64,000 nucleotides of DNA. Origin: Pseudomonas alcaligenes (GTDB taxonomy: Bacteria > Pseudomonadota > Gammaproteobacteria > Pseudomonadales > Pseudomonadaceae). The notes below the pieces were generated by a model. It searched no databases and was not told where the DNA came from. It was given only the letters and a program-made list of their open reading frames with translations. The stretch spans positions 62,001 to 126,000 of the forward strand of contig NZ_LZEU01000001.1 of assembly GCF_014490745.1 (NCBI RefSeq), read 5' to 3'. Both the position numbers and the translations under genes were made by a program. Of the stretch, positions 7,100 to 17,108 are shown in pieces. How positions within the stretch are numbered: the first letter of the stretch is position 1; each line of letters starts with the position of its first letter.

Positions 7100-9976
7100 A
7101 TGACCAATCCCCCCAAGGGCTCCACGGCAGCCGTGCCGTCGGATGATGCGCGCGCCATTCGTCGCCAGTTCGCCACCGAGTTTGCGGTCGAGCGAACCCG
7201 TCTGCTTTATCAGGGCTCCCAGGTTCCCACCTTTTTCATGCTGCTCAGTGCCCTGGCCTGTGCCGGTCTGCTCTGGCAACCGCAGGGCGGCTTGCTGCTG
7301 GCCGGCTGGCTGGTGTGGGTGGTGCTGCTGGCGGTGCTGCGGCTGATCCAGATGGCCGCCTTCAATGCGGCCCTGCCGTCGCGCCAGGCCAATCCACAGT
7401 GGCAGCGCATGTTCCTGATCGGCGCCGGGGTGTCCGGCCTGACCCTGGCCTTCGCCGCGATCTTTCTGGTGCCGGCCGACCAGTTTCTGCAGCAGGCACT
7501 GGTCTACGGCCTGATCGCCGCCGCGATTCTGTCCGCCAGCATGGCCTACGCGGTCAGCCGTGCGGCGTTTCTGGTGTTTTCCCTGCCCTGTCTGCTGCCG
7601 GCGATCGGCTACCTGCTGTTCAGTGATACGCGCCAGCAGGTCTGGGGCGTGCTCGGCCTGATCCTGCTGCTGAGCCTGTGGGTGGTGGCCTGGCAGGTCA
7701 ACCGCCTGATCCAGCACAGCCTGCTGCAGCGCTTCCAGAATCAGGCGCTGATCGAGCGCCTGCAGCATGCCCGCGAGAGTGCCGAAGGCCTCAACCAGGA
7801 GCTGGCCCGCGAAGTGGAGCAGCGTCGCCGTGCCGAGCGCGAGCTGCGCAAGGCCCACGGCGAGCTGGAAATCCGCGTGGCCCAGCGCACCCTGGAGCTG
7901 GACGACGCCAGCCACGCCCTGGGCAAGAGCGAGGCGCGCCTGGCCCTGGCCCTGGAGGCCAGCGAGCTGGGCCTGTGGGACTGGAACCTGCAGACCGACG
8001 AAGTGCACCACAGCCACCTGGAAGAGATCTTCGGCATCCACCAGGAGGAAGTGAAGGGCGTGCTGACCCACCTCAAGCCGCGCCTGCACCCGGATGACCT
8101 GTCCGTGCTGCGCCGGGCCCTGGTCGAGCACCTCAAGGGGCGCACCGACGGTTACTGCGTGGAGTACCGCGTGCGCCATGCCGACGGGCGCTGGCGCTGG
8201 GTCGAGGATCGCGGCCGGGCGGTGGAGCGCGATGAGCAGGGCCAGGTGCTGCGCATGCTCGGCACCCGCCGCGATATTACCGGGCGCAAGCTGCGCGACG
8301 AACAACAACGGCTGGCCGCTACGGTGTTCGAGGCGGCCAGCGAAGGCATCGTCATCCTCGATGCCGACTACCTGCTGCTGTCGGTCAACGAGGCGTTCAG
8401 CGAAGTCACCGGCTACCGCAAGGAAGAAGTGCTGGGCCGTAGCGTGGCGACCCTGATCAGCAGCCGCGATGCGCGCCGCCAGTACCAGTTGATCCGCCAG
8501 GAGCTGGAGCGCCACGATAGCTGGCGTGGCGAGTTGATCGAGACGCGCAAGAACGGCGAACTGTACCCGCAGTGGTTGCAGCTCAACGTGGTGCGCGATG
8601 CTCGCGGCAAGGTCAGCCATATCGTCGGCTTCTTCTCCGACCTGTCGTCGCGGCGGCAGACCGAGGAGCGCCTGCGTTACCTGTCGCACTACGACGAACT
8701 CACCGGCCTGGCCAACCGCAGCCTGTTCCGCGAGCGCCTGCACGAGGCCTGCGAGCGGGCGCGCCAGGATGACGGCCAGCTGGCCCTGCTGCACATCGAT
8801 CTGGATCGCTTCAAGCTGCTCAACGACAGCCTCGGCCATGAAGTGGCCGATCAGCTGCTGCGGCAGATGGCCCGCCGCCTGACCCAGGCCGCGTCCGAGG
8901 CCAACACCATCGCGCGGCTGTCCGGCGACGAGTTCGCCATCCTTCTCGACGGCTTCGGCAGCCTGTCCGGCCTGGCGCGTACCGCCAGTCGCCTGCTGGC
9001 CAAGCTGCGCACGCCGATGGACGTGGGCGGTCACGAGCTGGTGGTCAGCGCTTCCATCGGCATCAGCCTGCTGCCGGACAACGCGCGGGAAATTTCCGCG
9101 CTGATCAGCCAGGCCGGCATGGCCATGCAGCACGCCAAACACCTGGGCGGCAACACCTTCCAGTTCTATACCGACAACCTGCAGGCCTGCACCCTGGAGC
9201 GCCTGCAGCTGGAGAACCAGCTGCGCAAGGCTATCGCCGACGGCCAGCTGGAAGTGTTCTACCAGCCCAAGCTGTGCCTGGCCGACGACAGCCTGAATGC
9301 CGCCGAGGCGCTGGTGCGCTGGCGGCATCCGGAGCTGGGCCTGGTGCCGCCCGGCGATTTCATCCCGCTGGCCGAGGAGACCGGGCTGATCGCGCCGATC
9401 GGCGAATTCGTCCTGCGCCAGGCCTGCCTGCAGGCCCGCGAGTGGCAGCGCCAGGGCCTGGTCGACCTGCGTGTGTCGGTCAACCTGTCGGTGCACCAGC
9501 TGCGCCAGGGCAACCTGATCAGCCTGGTACACCAGGTGCTCGACGAAACCGGCCTGCCGTCGCGCCTGCTCGAGCTGGAGCTGACCGAGAGCCACCTGCT
9601 GGACAACGTCGAGAACGTCATCAGTACTTTCCAGCAGCTGCGTGAGCTGGGGGTGAAGCTGGCAATCGACGACTTCGGCACCGGCTACTCCTCGCTCAGC
9701 TACCTCAAGCGCTTCCCGGTGGACTACGTGAAGATCGACCAGACCTTCGTCCGTGACCTGGCCGCCGGCGGCGAGGATGCGGCGATCACCCGCGCGATCA
9801 TCGCCATGGCCCACGGCCTGGAGCTGAAAGTGGTGGCCGAAGGGGTGGAAACCCAGGCGCAGATGGATTTCCTCAAGGCCCAGCGCTGCGACGAGATCCA
9901 GGGCTACCTGATCAGCCCGCCGGTGCCGGCCGAGCAGTTTGCCCAGCTGCTGCGCGAGCAGGCGGAGCTGTGTTGA
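7100..9976 (+). CDS. Membrane-bound PAS/PAC-GGDEF-EAL cyclic-di-GMP protein
   Basis: About 958 residues from ATG 7100; an upstream in-frame ATG at 7007 lacks a convincing context. Domain order: five or six membrane helices (about residues 40-200); a coiled coil (about 215-275); a PAS/PAC of PAS_3 type (about 280-400, with '[17 protein letters not shown]'); a second PAS (about 405-525); GGDEF (about 530-690); EAL (about 705-950). The GGDEF signature is SGDEF (608-612), and there is no RxxD inhibitory site just before it. The EAL domain keeps the full set: EAL (736-738), 'NLSVHQL', 'ELTES', 'DDFGTGYSS' (from 857) and 'AEGVETQ'. It should therefore be an active phosphodiesterase, while cyclase activity is uncertain. 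The last 65 bp overlap trhP on the other strand. Confidence 0.92.
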   Translation: MTNPPKGSTAAVPSDDARAIRRQFATEFAVERTRLLYQGSQVPTFFMLLSALACAGLLWQPQGGLLLAGWLVWVVLLAVLRLIQMAAFNAALPSRQANPQWQRMFLIGAGVSGLTLAFAAIFLVPADQFLQQALVYGLIAAAILSASMAYAVSRAAFLVFSLPCLLPAIGYLLFSDTRQQVWGVLGLILLLSLWVVAWQVNRLIQHSLLQRFQNQALIERLQHARESAEGLNQELAREVEQRRRAERELRKAHGELEIRVAQRTLELDDASHALGKSEARLALALEASELGLWDWNLQTDEVHHSHLEEIFGIHQEEVKGVLTHLKPRLHPDDLSVLRRALVEHLKGRTDGYCVEYRVRHADGRWRWVEDRGRAVERDEQGQVLRMLGTRRDITGRKLRDEQQRLAATVFEAASEGIVILDADYLLLSVNEAFSEVTGYRKEEVLGRSVATLISSRDARRQYQLIRQELERHDSWRGELIETRKNGELYPQWLQLNVVRDARGKVSHIVGFFSDLSSRRQTEERLRYLSHYDELTGLANRSLFRERLHEACERARQDDGQLALLHIDLDRFKLLNDSLGHEVADQLLRQMARRLTQAASEANTIARLSGDEFAILLDGFGSLSGLARTASRLLAKLRTPMDVGGHELVVSASIGISLLPDNAREISALISQAGMAMQHAKHLGGNTFQFYTDNLQACTLERLQLENQLRKAIADGQLEVFYQPKLCLADDSLNAAEALVRWRHPELGLVPPGDFIPLAEETGLIAPIGEFVLRQACLQAREWQRQGLVDLRVSVNLSVHQLRQGNLISLVHQVLDETGLPSRLLELELTESHLLDNVENVISTFQQLRELGVKLAIDDFGTGYSSLSYLKRFPVDYVKIDQTFVRDLAAGGEDAAITRAIIAMAHGLELKVVAEGVETQAQMDFLKAQRCDEIQGYLISPPVPAEQFAQLLREQAELC

Positions 9977-11282
9977 AGCGCAGCAGCAGGGCGTGATCCA
10001 GGTCGATATCCGCCGGTAGCGGCAGGTACACGATGTGGCCGTCGCCCGGCGCCACCGTGGTGGCCGTGCCATCGGCCTTCTCCAGCGCGCCGAGCAGGAA
10101 GTTCAGGTTGCCGCGTGGCGTCATCAGCTGCAGGTGGTCGCCAACGGCGAAGCGATTCTTCACCCGCACTTCGGCCAGTTCGCCACGCCGCTGGCCGGTG
10201 AATTCACCGACGAACTGCTGGTACTCGGCCAACGAGCTGCCGCGTTCATAGTTCTGGTACTCGTCGTGCACATGGCGACGCAGGAAGCCCTCGGTGTAGC
10301 CACGGTTGGCCAGGGATTCGAGATCGTCCATCAGGCGCAGGTCGAAGGGGCGCCCGGCCACGGCATCGTCGATGGCCCGGCGATAGGCCTGGGCGGTGCG
10401 CGCCACGTAGAAGTGGCTCTTGGTGCGCCCCTCGATCTTCAGTGAGTGCACGCCCATGGCCAGCAGCCGCCCGACATGCTGCACGGCGCGCAGATCCTTG
10501 GAGTTCATGATGTAGCTGCCGTGTTCGTCCTCGTAGGCTTCCATCAGCTCGCCCGGGCGAGTGGCATCCTCCAGCAGGAAGGTGCGCTCGGTCGGCAGGC
10601 CCGCGCCGAGGGTCGGCTGGCAGCTGGGGACGATGCCACCCAGTTCGTTCTCCTGGCCCTCATGGGCCTGGTACTGCCAGCGACAGGCATTGGTGCAGCT
10701 GCCCTGGTTGGGGTCGCGCTTGTTGAGGTAGCCGGACAGCAGGCAGCGCCCGGAATAGGCCATGCACAGGGCGCCGTGGACGAACACTTCCAGCTCCATC
10801 TGCGGCACCTGCTGGCGGATCTCGGCGATCTCCTCCAGAGCCAGCTCGCGGGACAGGATCACCCGGCTCAGCCCCTGGCGGCGCCAGAATTCCACGCTGG
10901 CCCAGTTCACCGCATTGGCCTGCACCGACAGGTGCACCGGCATCTCGGGGAAATGCTCGCGTACCAGCATGATCAGCCCCGGGTCGGACATGATCAGCGC
11001 ATCCGGCCCCATGGCTAACACTGGCTCGAGATCCTTGAGAAAGGTCTTCAGCTTGGCATTGTGCGGCGCGATGTTGACCACCACGTAGAAGCGCTTGCCC
11101 TGGGCATGGGCCTCGGCGATGCCGATGGCCAGGTTGGCGTGGTCGAATTCGTTGTTGCGCACCCGCAGGCTGTAGCGCGGCTGCCCGGCGTACACCGCAT
11201 CGGCGCCATAGGCGAAGGCATGGCGCATGGCCTTGAGGGTACCGGCGGGGCAGAGCAGTTCGGGGGTATGGATCGGCGACAT
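9912..11282 (-). CDS. trhP: Peptidase-U32 family tRNA hydroxylation protein TrhP (YegQ)
   Basis: 456 residues, close to E. coli YegQ/TrhP. The protein starts '[33 protein letters not shown]', the U32 N-terminal TIM-barrel signature. It carries the conserved cysteine sets '[15 protein letters not shown]' and 'GSCTNACRW', which are expected to hold an iron-sulfur cluster, and '[10 protein letters not shown]' later. In E. coli, TrhP makes 5-hydroxyuridine at the tRNA wobble position using prephenate-derived chemistry. The annotation as a protease is historical. The 3' end overlaps the end of the convergent cyclic-di-GMP gene by 65 bp. Confidence 0.9.
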   Translation of the reverse strand: MSPIHTPELLCPAGTLKAMRHAFAYGADAVYAGQPRYSLRVRNNEFDHANLAIGIAEAHAQGKRFYVVVNIAPHNAKLKTFLKDLEPVLAMGPDALIMSDPGLIMLVREHFPEMPVHLSVQANAVNWASVEFWRRQGLSRVILSRELALEEIAEIRQQVPQMELEVFVHGALCMAYSGRCLLSGYLNKRDPNQGSCTNACRWQYQAHEGQENELGGIVPSCQPTLGAGLPTERTFLLEDATRPGELMEAYEDEHGSYIMNSKDLRAVQHVGRLLAMGVHSLKIEGRTKSHFYVARTAQAYRRAIDDAVAGRPFDLRLMDDLESLANRGYTEGFLRRHVHDEYQNYERGSSLAEYQQFVGEFTGQRRGELAEVRVKNRFAVGDHLQLMTPRGNLNFLLGALEKADGTATTVAPGDGHIVYLPLPADIDLDHALLLRFNTAPPARAAAGQTARPAPAG

Positions 11283-11355
11283 GGCTGGGCCTGCATGGAA
11301 GCGGGCGCAGATAGTGCCCGGCGCGCCAGCACCGGGTTTTGATCCAGGGCAGTCT

Positions 11356-11565
11356 TCAGCGCGATGGCGCGCGGATCAGCCAGAGCACCCCGAGCACCAC
11401 GGTCACGCCCAGCAGCAACTTGGCCAGGAAGAACATGCCGTCGACAGCGCCACCGGCCTGCCCGCCACCGGTAACGGCGCCAGCCAGGCCGGCCCCGCCG
11501 AGCAGGAAACAGAGGATGGAGAGGGCGAGTACGACCAGTGAGCCAATCAGCAGAGGGTTTTTCAT
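11356..11565 (-). CDS. Small two-helix membrane protein
   Basis: 69 residues. An AAGGA ribosome site nine bases before ATG 11565 favours this start over the ATG at 11574. There are two hydrophobic segments (about residues 5-32 and 44-64) joined by a Gly/Ala-rich loop 'GAVTGGGQAGGAV'. No family is recognised. It begins 33 bp after the immunity-type gene of the T6SS cluster and reads in the same direction, so it is probably the last gene of that operon. It could be an accessory immunity or membrane factor, or just a resident small gene at the island edge. Confidence 0.6.
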   Translation of the reverse strand: MKNPLLIGSLVVLALSILCFLLGGAGLAGAVTGGGQAGGAVDGMFFLAKLLLGVTVVLGVLWLIRAPSR

Positions 11566-11598
11566 GGATTCCATTCCTTGAAAAGAGTGGGTCGGTAA

Positions 11599-12501
11599 TC
11601 AGAGTTCGAAACGGCGATTCGGGTGTTCGGCATCCAGACCCTGCTCAGGATGAGGGGGCAGCGGATGCTCCTTAGCCAGAGCGGGGAAGCGCAGCTCCGG
11701 GTTTTCCTCAACCTCGTACATGCGCGCCTTGTAGAAGTCGGCGAGTGGCTTGTTGGATTGGTAACCCCTTGTAAAAGCCGGGTCTGATTGCGGATTGAAG
11801 ACTTCATAAAGCTGCATGAAGGCTTTTGTGCTTCCAAGCGCAGCGGCCCGCTGGTAGTAGAAGAGTGCCCGCGGTTGGTTGTTCTTGCTGATCTCATAGA
11901 ACTGAGCGGTTTCGATGATGGCCTCGGGTACATCCTGGGCGCCCGCGCATTGGAAGTACTGCTCAGCCATTGGGCCGTCCTGCTTTTCCCGCGGTAGGGA
12001 GAAGGCGAAGTAGTTGCCCAGGGCGACCTGGGCCTGCGGGCTGCCTAGCTGAGCAGCTTGGAACATGTAGGAGCTGGCCATGTGTTCGTCGCGCAGCATG
12101 CCCTTGCCCCGCTCTGCAGAGACGGCCCAGTTGTAGTAGCCCAGCGGCACCTTGAGTTCGACCATGCGTTCGTAGAGGTCGAGCATCTTCTGGGTATCTT
12201 TCTCTACCCCTGGGCGCCCCGGCCAGCCAGTGCGATAGAGGCGAGCCAGGTTGTGCATGGCTTTCCAGTGATTCTTGGCAATGGCCTTTTCATACAGTTC
12301 GACGACGCGAGGCCAGTCGCGCAGATCCTTTTCCAGGCTCCGGGCTTCTTGAAACCAGACATCGGCCTCGGCATCCAGTGGAGGATTATGGTCTTTCTCG
12401 TAGGCGCAGGTGAAGGTGGGATAGGCCATAGCCGGTACTCCATGTATGGCGGCAAGAATGAAGAAGACAGTGCTTAGGGTTTTAGTCAGCCGCAGTCGCA
12501 T
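11599..12501 (-). CDS. Periplasmic Sel1-like (DUF6396-type) protein, probable immunity protein of the phospholipase D effector
   Basis: 300 residues from ATG 12501, which lies inside the last codons of the phospholipase gene (about 20 bp overlap). This translational coupling is typical of effector-immunity pairs. The N terminus is a signal peptide ending 'VPAMA' (about residue 27). The body has Sel1/TPR-like helical pairs: 'AMHNLARLYRTGWPG', 'LGYYNWAVSAERGKG', 'GSPQAQVALGNYFA', 'RALFYYQRAAALGSTKAF'. The Tle5a partner in P. aeruginosa (PA3488) is also a periplasmic Sel1-type protein, which fits a role in blocking a toxin that acts in the periplasm. GC content looks lower than in neighbouring genes, in keeping with acquisition. 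Confidence 0.8.
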   Translation of the reverse strand: MRLRLTKTLSTVFFILAAIHGVPAMAYPTFTCAYEKDHNPPLDAEADVWFQEARSLEKDLRDWPRVVELYEKAIAKNHWKAMHNLARLYRTGWPGRPGVEKDTQKMLDLYERMVELKVPLGYYNWAVSAERGKGMLRDEHMASSYMFQAAQLGSPQAQVALGNYFAFSLPREKQDGPMAEQYFQCAGAQDVPEAIIETAQFYEISKNNQPRALFYYQRAAALGSTKAFMQLYEVFNPQSDPAFTRGYQSNKPLADFYKARMYEVEENPELRFPALAKEHPLPPHPEQGLDAEHPNRRFEL

Positions 12502-14701
12502 AGGGCGTCTCCACATCCCAGAAGCGGGTTAGATGAGCGATCAGAGGTTGGTTGCTCGCTTTGTACTTCCAGTTCTTATTCATCACGGTGTCCCATCTTT
12601 CGAAGTTCAGCTTGGCGCTGCAAACGCCATCGCTACCATCGAAGGTTTCTTTGGCATGGAGATTCCAGAGCTCCTCACGGAAATGCCTAGCCAGTTTGGG
12701 ATCAGGCGAGCACACTCCCAGTTCCGAATCGGTATGCATGCTGCGGGCGTTGATATTGGCAGAGCTGACCAGGCTGAACACGTCGTCTACCACCAGCAGC
12801 TTGGAGTGGATGTAGATATCGCGGAAACGGGCCTGCTGGTCTTGTTGCAGGCGACTACCCGGTTCTGGTGAGCAGGCGGTCAGGGTGCCGATGACCACTT
12901 TCAGGCCCGGTATATCTTCAAGGTCATAGGGTTTGGCATCCTCGTCTTCACCTTCCTTGGGCTTGGACAGTTCCTCGATCTCACTCTTTTTCAGCCCGCC
13001 CAGGCGTTCTTCCACCTCGGGGGTAACTCCTTGGGCCTCCAGCTCGGCTATTTCACGCTCCAGTTGAGCTATCTGTGCCTCTTCGCCAGCCCGGCCAGTG
13101 GGATGGGCTTTGATCGCCGCGAGGCGGCTGCGTTTGCGCAGCATCTTCTCGGCCAGGTCGCGCTGGGCCTGGGGCATCAACTGTTCCTGGCCGAGCCCCT
13201 GCATCATGCTGTAGGTGGAGCTGGAGTAGAAACCGCCGTTGGGGTTGTTGGTGGTCACGAACAGGTAGAGGTCGTCCTTGCGCCCGCGTTCCTTGTAGGC
13301 GGCGGCCAGGGTGCGTAGCTGCTGGGCGAACTCCGGGTAGCGAAAGTACTGGTTCTCCATGTAGATGTAATTGCGCGCGTTGCCGATGGCCTTGTGGTAA
13401 GCCTCGAGAATCGAGGTTTCGGCATTCTCCTGCGGCTGGGTACGGATGATCTGCGCCAGGTTGGCGCCGGGGTTTGCAAAGGCATCAGGCAGGATGGCTT
13501 TGCGCTGCTCCTTGAGTCCGTCGCTGAACCAGCGTTTGACCCAGAAGGTTTCCCTGTCCCAGGCACTGCTGAAGTTGTCGTTCAGATCATGCAGCAGCGA
13601 TCCGCGCACCCGAGTGGAGATGTCCTGCCAGGGGCCAAAGCCTGGCGTGCGTCGGGCGCTGTGGTCATCGAACAGGTGGGCGCTGGTATCCCAGTAGTTG
13701 CGATGCATGTTGTGGCCCATGACGAAGCCCACGGCGGTGGCCGGGTCTTCGTAGTCCACCAGCACCATCTTCTGGTGGTGGCTGGCGAAGAAGGTCAAGG
13801 CGAGGATCTGCTTGTAGTTGAGATCTGGGGCTTCGCCAGACAACAGGCGGGTGAGGATGCTGAAGCGATCCGATTCCATGCGAAAGGTGGAGCCGCCAAA
13901 GAGTGGGATCAGGCCCTCGACGAAGCTGAAGTCGCGGGTACGGAATTCGACGTTCTGCATCCAGCCCTTGTGCACACGGCGGAACCAGTTGCGGGTGAAC
14001 TCCTGATCCTGCGGGTTGAGCTTGGGGCCGCCGGAGCCGGACATGCCGCCATAACCCGTGGTGGCATCGGTGACTTCCTCGATGCGCTTGTCGATGGCTC
14101 GGTTTTCTCCTTCCAGTTGCGCGATGCGCCCTTGGGTATCGCGCTCCATGGCGGAGTCGTAGCTGGAGATCTCACCCCGTTGGCGACGTTGCCGAGAGCT
14201 CTCCAGTGTTGCCTGGAGACGCTCGATGGTGGCTTGGTTGTGCTGGTGCTGCATCTGCAGCCGGGTAATTTCTTCTGGCTGCTTGGCTGGCCTTCCGGCT
14301 GTCACCCCCGAGCCAGCGGCAGTGCCGCCGGAGCCCATCAGGCCATCACCGATCACGGTGTTTTCCATGATGTTGGCCAATGGGTTTTTCCAGATCAGCA
14401 CCCGGCTTTTGACGCCAAAGCGGCCGCGCAGATCAAGCAGTTCGCCGATACGATCGCCCTCAGGCCTGAAGCGCATGGCCGGGTCGAAGCCCCAGCAGAT
14501 GATCTCGACGCTCTTTTGAGCGGCCTGGATGGCGTCATGCACCGCACCAAAGGCGGTCTCGCCATTGATCAGTGGAGTGATCTCGATACCGGCGCGCGGC
14601 GGATAGAGGGCTTTGCGCGCGAACCAGTCCATGGTGGTGTTGCCGTCTTTGTACTGCTTGATATTGAGTTTCAGGGCCTGAGCGCTGTAGTCCGTAGTCA
14701 T
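12482..14701 (-). CDS. tle5: Type VI secretion phospholipase D effector, Tle5 family
   Basis: 739 residues, like PldA of P. aeruginosa (about 737). ATG 14701 has an AAGGA site. Both HKD catalytic motifs are intact: H309-x-K311-x4-D316 within 'SHHQKMVLVDYE', and H632-x-K634-x4-D639 within 'IHSKLLVVDD'. Between the N-terminal part and the first motif there is a charged coiled-coil insertion (about residues 140-212), and a second Lys/Glu-rich stretch precedes the second motif. There is no signal peptide, as expected for T6SS export. The gene follows vgrG by 19 bp and overlaps its putative immunity gene. The expected action is hydrolysis of phosphatidylethanolamine-type lipids in target cells. 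Its precise substrate is inferred from the family. Confidence 0.9.
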   Translation of the reverse strand: MTTDYSAQALKLNIKQYKDGNTTMDWFARKALYPPRAGIEITPLINGETAFGAVHDAIQAAQKSVEIICWGFDPAMRFRPEGDRIGELLDLRGRFGVKSRVLIWKNPLANIMENTVIGDGLMGSGGTAAGSGVTAGRPAKQPEEITRLQMQHQHNQATIERLQATLESSRQRRQRGEISSYDSAMERDTQGRIAQLEGENRAIDKRIEEVTDATTGYGGMSGSGGPKLNPQDQEFTRNWFRRVHKGWMQNVEFRTRDFSFVEGLIPLFGGSTFRMESDRFSILTRLLSGEAPDLNYKQILALTFFASHHQKMVLVDYEDPATAVGFVMGHNMHRNYWDTSAHLFDDHSARRTPGFGPWQDISTRVRGSLLHDLNDNFSSAWDRETFWVKRWFSDGLKEQRKAILPDAFANPGANLAQIIRTQPQENAETSILEAYHKAIGNARNYIYMENQYFRYPEFAQQLRTLAAAYKERGRKDDLYLFVTTNNPNGGFYSSSTYSMMQGLGQEQLMPQAQRDLAEKMLRKRSRLAAIKAHPTGRAGEEAQIAQLEREIAELEAQGVTPEVEERLGGLKKSEIEELSKPKEGEDEDAKPYDLEDIPGLKVVIGTLTACSPEPGSRLQQDQQARFRDIYIHSKLLVVDDVFSLVSSANINARSMHTDSELGVCSPDPKLARHFREELWNLHAKETFDGSDGVCSAKLNFERWDTVMNKNWKYKASNQPLIAHLTRFWDVETPYATAAD

Positions 14702-14720
14702 GTGGCTTCCTTGCGTGCAC

Positions 14721-17108
14721 TCACGCCTTGGTTTCACCCGTGGGGTTCCATGAGGCGAGGCGATAGTCTTCTGCCGATTGCAGTGGTTCCAGTTGCTCGA
14801 CCTGCGCCTGATAGTCGCGGTAACCGCGGCGAGCGAGGTTTTCTGCCAGCGGTGTGGCGGTCTCTTGGGCTTCTTCGTCGACCTCGATATCGAAGCGGTG
14901 GCCGTTGACCAGTTCGACCGAGTACTGGCGAGTACCCGGCAGGTGGTCGAAGACCAGCAGGCCGTCCTTGCCGGTCAGACCTTCCTGGATCTGCCGACCA
15001 TCGGCATACAGGGTGTAGGGCTCGTTTTTGTAGCCGCGGTGTCCCGGCAGCGGGCTGATCAGCAGACTGAGCTTGTGGATAACGTCCGGGGCTGGCTGCG
15101 AGAGGGCTTGCTTGAGCAGTTTGCCGGCCTTGTCGGCGGCTGCCGGCAGCGGAATGATCGGCAGCATGCTGGTATTGCCGCTGCCCGCCCCCGGCGCCCC
15201 GCCCGAGTTGATCTTCACTGTCGCGCCGCTGAGGGTGATACCGCTGGCATCCAGTTTGACGAAGCTGCCGCCGGCCTTGAGGGTCAGTTCGCTGCCGGCT
15301 TCGAGGACAATCTTCAGGCCGGCGTTGAGGTGGATCTCGTTGCCGGCCTCGACGAACTGGCCGGTGCCGATCTTCACGTGCTGGTTGTTGGCCACGGTCA
15401 GGTGGTCGTCGGCGCGCAGTTCCACCTTGCGGTCGCGGTGGGTGGTGCGGTGCTCCTCGGCCTTCAGCTCGGTGTAGCTGTTGGCTTCCACCGTGTCGTG
15501 GCGTTCGTGGCCGATGCGGATCTTCTGGTCGTGCTCGACGTTCTCGTCCCAGTCCTTCTGCGCATGGATATAGATCTGTTCCTGGCCTTTGCGATCCTCG
15601 ATGCGCAGCTCGTTGTAGCCGCCACCGCCGGGGCTGCTGAGGGTCTTGAACACGCTGCGGGTCTTGTTGGCCGGCAGGTCGTAGGGCACCACATGCTCGG
15701 CGTGGTACAGGCAGCCGGTGACCAGCGGCTGGTCGGGGTCACCTTCGAGAAAGGTCACCAGCACTTCCATGCCGACTCGCGGGATGGCGATGCCGCCGTA
15801 GCGATCGCCGGCCCAGCTGGAGGCCACGCGCAGCCAGCAGCTGGTCTTGTCGTCGGCCTGGCCGTGGCGATCCCAGTGGAACTGCACCTTGACCCGGCCG
15901 TACTGGTCGCAGTGGATTTCCTCGCCCTTGGGCCCGGTGACCACGGCGGTCTGGCTGCCGAGGATGCGCGCCTTCGGGTGTTGCAGGGGAGGGCGATAGG
16001 GGGTGTCCCAGGGGGTGGCGCTGAAGCGGTTGCGGTAGCCCTGATGGAAGTCGTCCGGGTTGCTGGATAGACCCTCACCCCCGGCCCCTCTCCCGGTGGG
16101 AGAGGGGAGAAAGCTGGTGATCGACTCTTCCAGTACCTGTGGCTGTTTGCCCTGGTGGTGGATCTCGTTGAGCAGCCACAGCTGGTTCCAGTCGGCACGT
16201 GGGTGGCCACTCAGGCCCAGAAAGTGGCCGCTGAGCAGCAGGGGCTGATCGCTTTCGCCTTCGGCCAGCTGGTAGTCGCTGCGGTGGCGCTCCAGGTTGC
16301 GCTGGGCCAGGTGCTTGCCGCGCGGGCGTTCAGTGAAGCGGCCGGGGTAGTCGTAGTCCTCCAGGTCGGGCTGGGCATCGCCCTTGTAGGCTGCCTCGAG
16401 CAGCAGGCGCGGCTTCTCGAAGTCGTAGTCGCGGCGGGTCACCCGGCTGGTGCGGGTGGCCAGGCGCAGGGCGAAGCGCTTGATCACCGGCTGGTCGGCG
16501 ACCAGGCCGGAGTCCTGCTGATAGGTCTGCGCCGGCAGGCGTGGGAAGACCGTCTGGTCGTCGCCGAACACCAGCACATGGCCGTCCTGGCTGTGCTGGA
16601 AGTGATAGTGGATGCCTTCTTCCTCGCACAGGCGCTGGACGAAGTGCAGGTCGCTCTCGTCGTACTGCACGCAGTAGTCGCGCGCGGGGTAGCTGGCGCC
16701 GAGCTGGAAGCGGTAGGCGCCCTGGGCGATGCCGTGGTCTTCCAGCACCTGGGCGATGATCTCGGCCACGCTGAGTTGCTGGAAGATGCGCTGGTTGCTG
16801 CGATGGGCGAGGTAGGCCAGTTGCGGGCGCAGCACCAGCTGGTAGCGGGTCAGGCGCTGACCGGATTCACCGCGCCCGGCCTGGTGGATATAGGCATGGA
16901 TGCCGTTGCCCTGGCTGGACAGGGCGAGGAAGGCGCGCTGGTGCAGCAGGCCTTGCAGATCGAGATCGGCCTGTTCGCTGACCAGTTCCAGGGTGAAGGC
17001 GAAGGGCTGGCTGAGCGCCTCGTGCCCGCTGAATTCGAGCACCTGCAGGTCGTGCGCGACGCCTTCGATGCTCAGGCTGAAATGGGTCTGGTTGGCTGGG
17101 GCGAACAT
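14721..17108 (-). CDS. vgrG: T6SS spike protein VgrG with a C-terminal cargo-binding extension
   Basis: 795 residues from ATG 17108 (AGAGGAAC ribosome site). The N-terminal gp27/gp5-like VgrG core spans about 1-480, including 'YCVQYDESDLHFVQRLCEEEGIHYHF' and 'QYGRVKVQFHWDRHGQ'. It is followed by the DUF2345 beta-helix ('IYIHAQKDWDENVEHDQ', then repeated 'HLNAGLKIVLEAGSELTLKAGG'). Past about 660 there is an extra domain with a transthyretin-like look ('EPYTLYADGRQIQEGLTGKDG'), the type of tail that loads a cognate effector, here the phospholipase encoded next. Around residues 331-350 an unusual insert, 'SPTGRGAGGEG', comes from a palindromic repeat at 16085-16107 (see findings). Confidence 0.93.
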   Translation of the reverse strand: MFAPANQTHFSLSIEGVAHDLQVLEFSGHEALSQPFAFTLELVSEQADLDLQGLLHQRAFLALSSQGNGIHAYIHQAGRGESGQRLTRYQLVLRPQLAYLAHRSNQRIFQQLSVAEIIAQVLEDHGIAQGAYRFQLGASYPARDYCVQYDESDLHFVQRLCEEEGIHYHFQHSQDGHVLVFGDDQTVFPRLPAQTYQQDSGLVADQPVIKRFALRLATRTSRVTRRDYDFEKPRLLLEAAYKGDAQPDLEDYDYPGRFTERPRGKHLAQRNLERHRSDYQLAEGESDQPLLLSGHFLGLSGHPRADWNQLWLLNEIHHQGKQPQVLEESITSFLPSPTGRGAGGEGLSSNPDDFHQGYRNRFSATPWDTPYRPPLQHPKARILGSQTAVVTGPKGEEIHCDQYGRVKVQFHWDRHGQADDKTSCWLRVASSWAGDRYGGIAIPRVGMEVLVTFLEGDPDQPLVTGCLYHAEHVVPYDLPANKTRSVFKTLSSPGGGGYNELRIEDRKGQEQIYIHAQKDWDENVEHDQKIRIGHERHDTVEANSYTELKAEEHRTTHRDRKVELRADDHLTVANNQHVKIGTGQFVEAGNEIHLNAGLKIVLEAGSELTLKAGGSFVKLDASGITLSGATVKINSGGAPGAGSGNTSMLPIIPLPAAADKAGKLLKQALSQPAPDVIHKLSLLISPLPGHRGYKNEPYTLYADGRQIQEGLTGKDGLLVFDHLPGTRQYSVELVNGHRFDIEVDEEAQETATPLAENLARRGYRDYQAQVEQLEPLQSAEDYRLASWNPTGETKA
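16060..16110. repeat. REP-like palindromic repeat inside vgrG
   Basis: A perfect 10-bp inverted repeat, CCCCTCTCCC (16085-16094) and GGGAGAGGGG (16098-16107) with a 3-bp loop, is preceded by 'CCCTCACCCCCGG'. This is the signature of a common intergenic repeat in gamma-proteobacteria. Here it sits in a coding frame and keeps that frame open. A related short palindrome occurs at 45701-45724. Confidence 0.75.

Noticed and set aside
7046..10072. Minus-strand open frame of about 1000 codons opposite the c-di-GMP gene
   Set aside because: It is a Gln/His/Leu/Ala-rich mirror of high-GC3 coding sequence with no recognisable motif, while the plus strand has a complete multi-domain protein.
13394..14908. 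Plus-strand frame opposite the phospholipase D gene
   Set aside because: Shadow frame; the opposite strand has two intact HKD motifs and an operon context.
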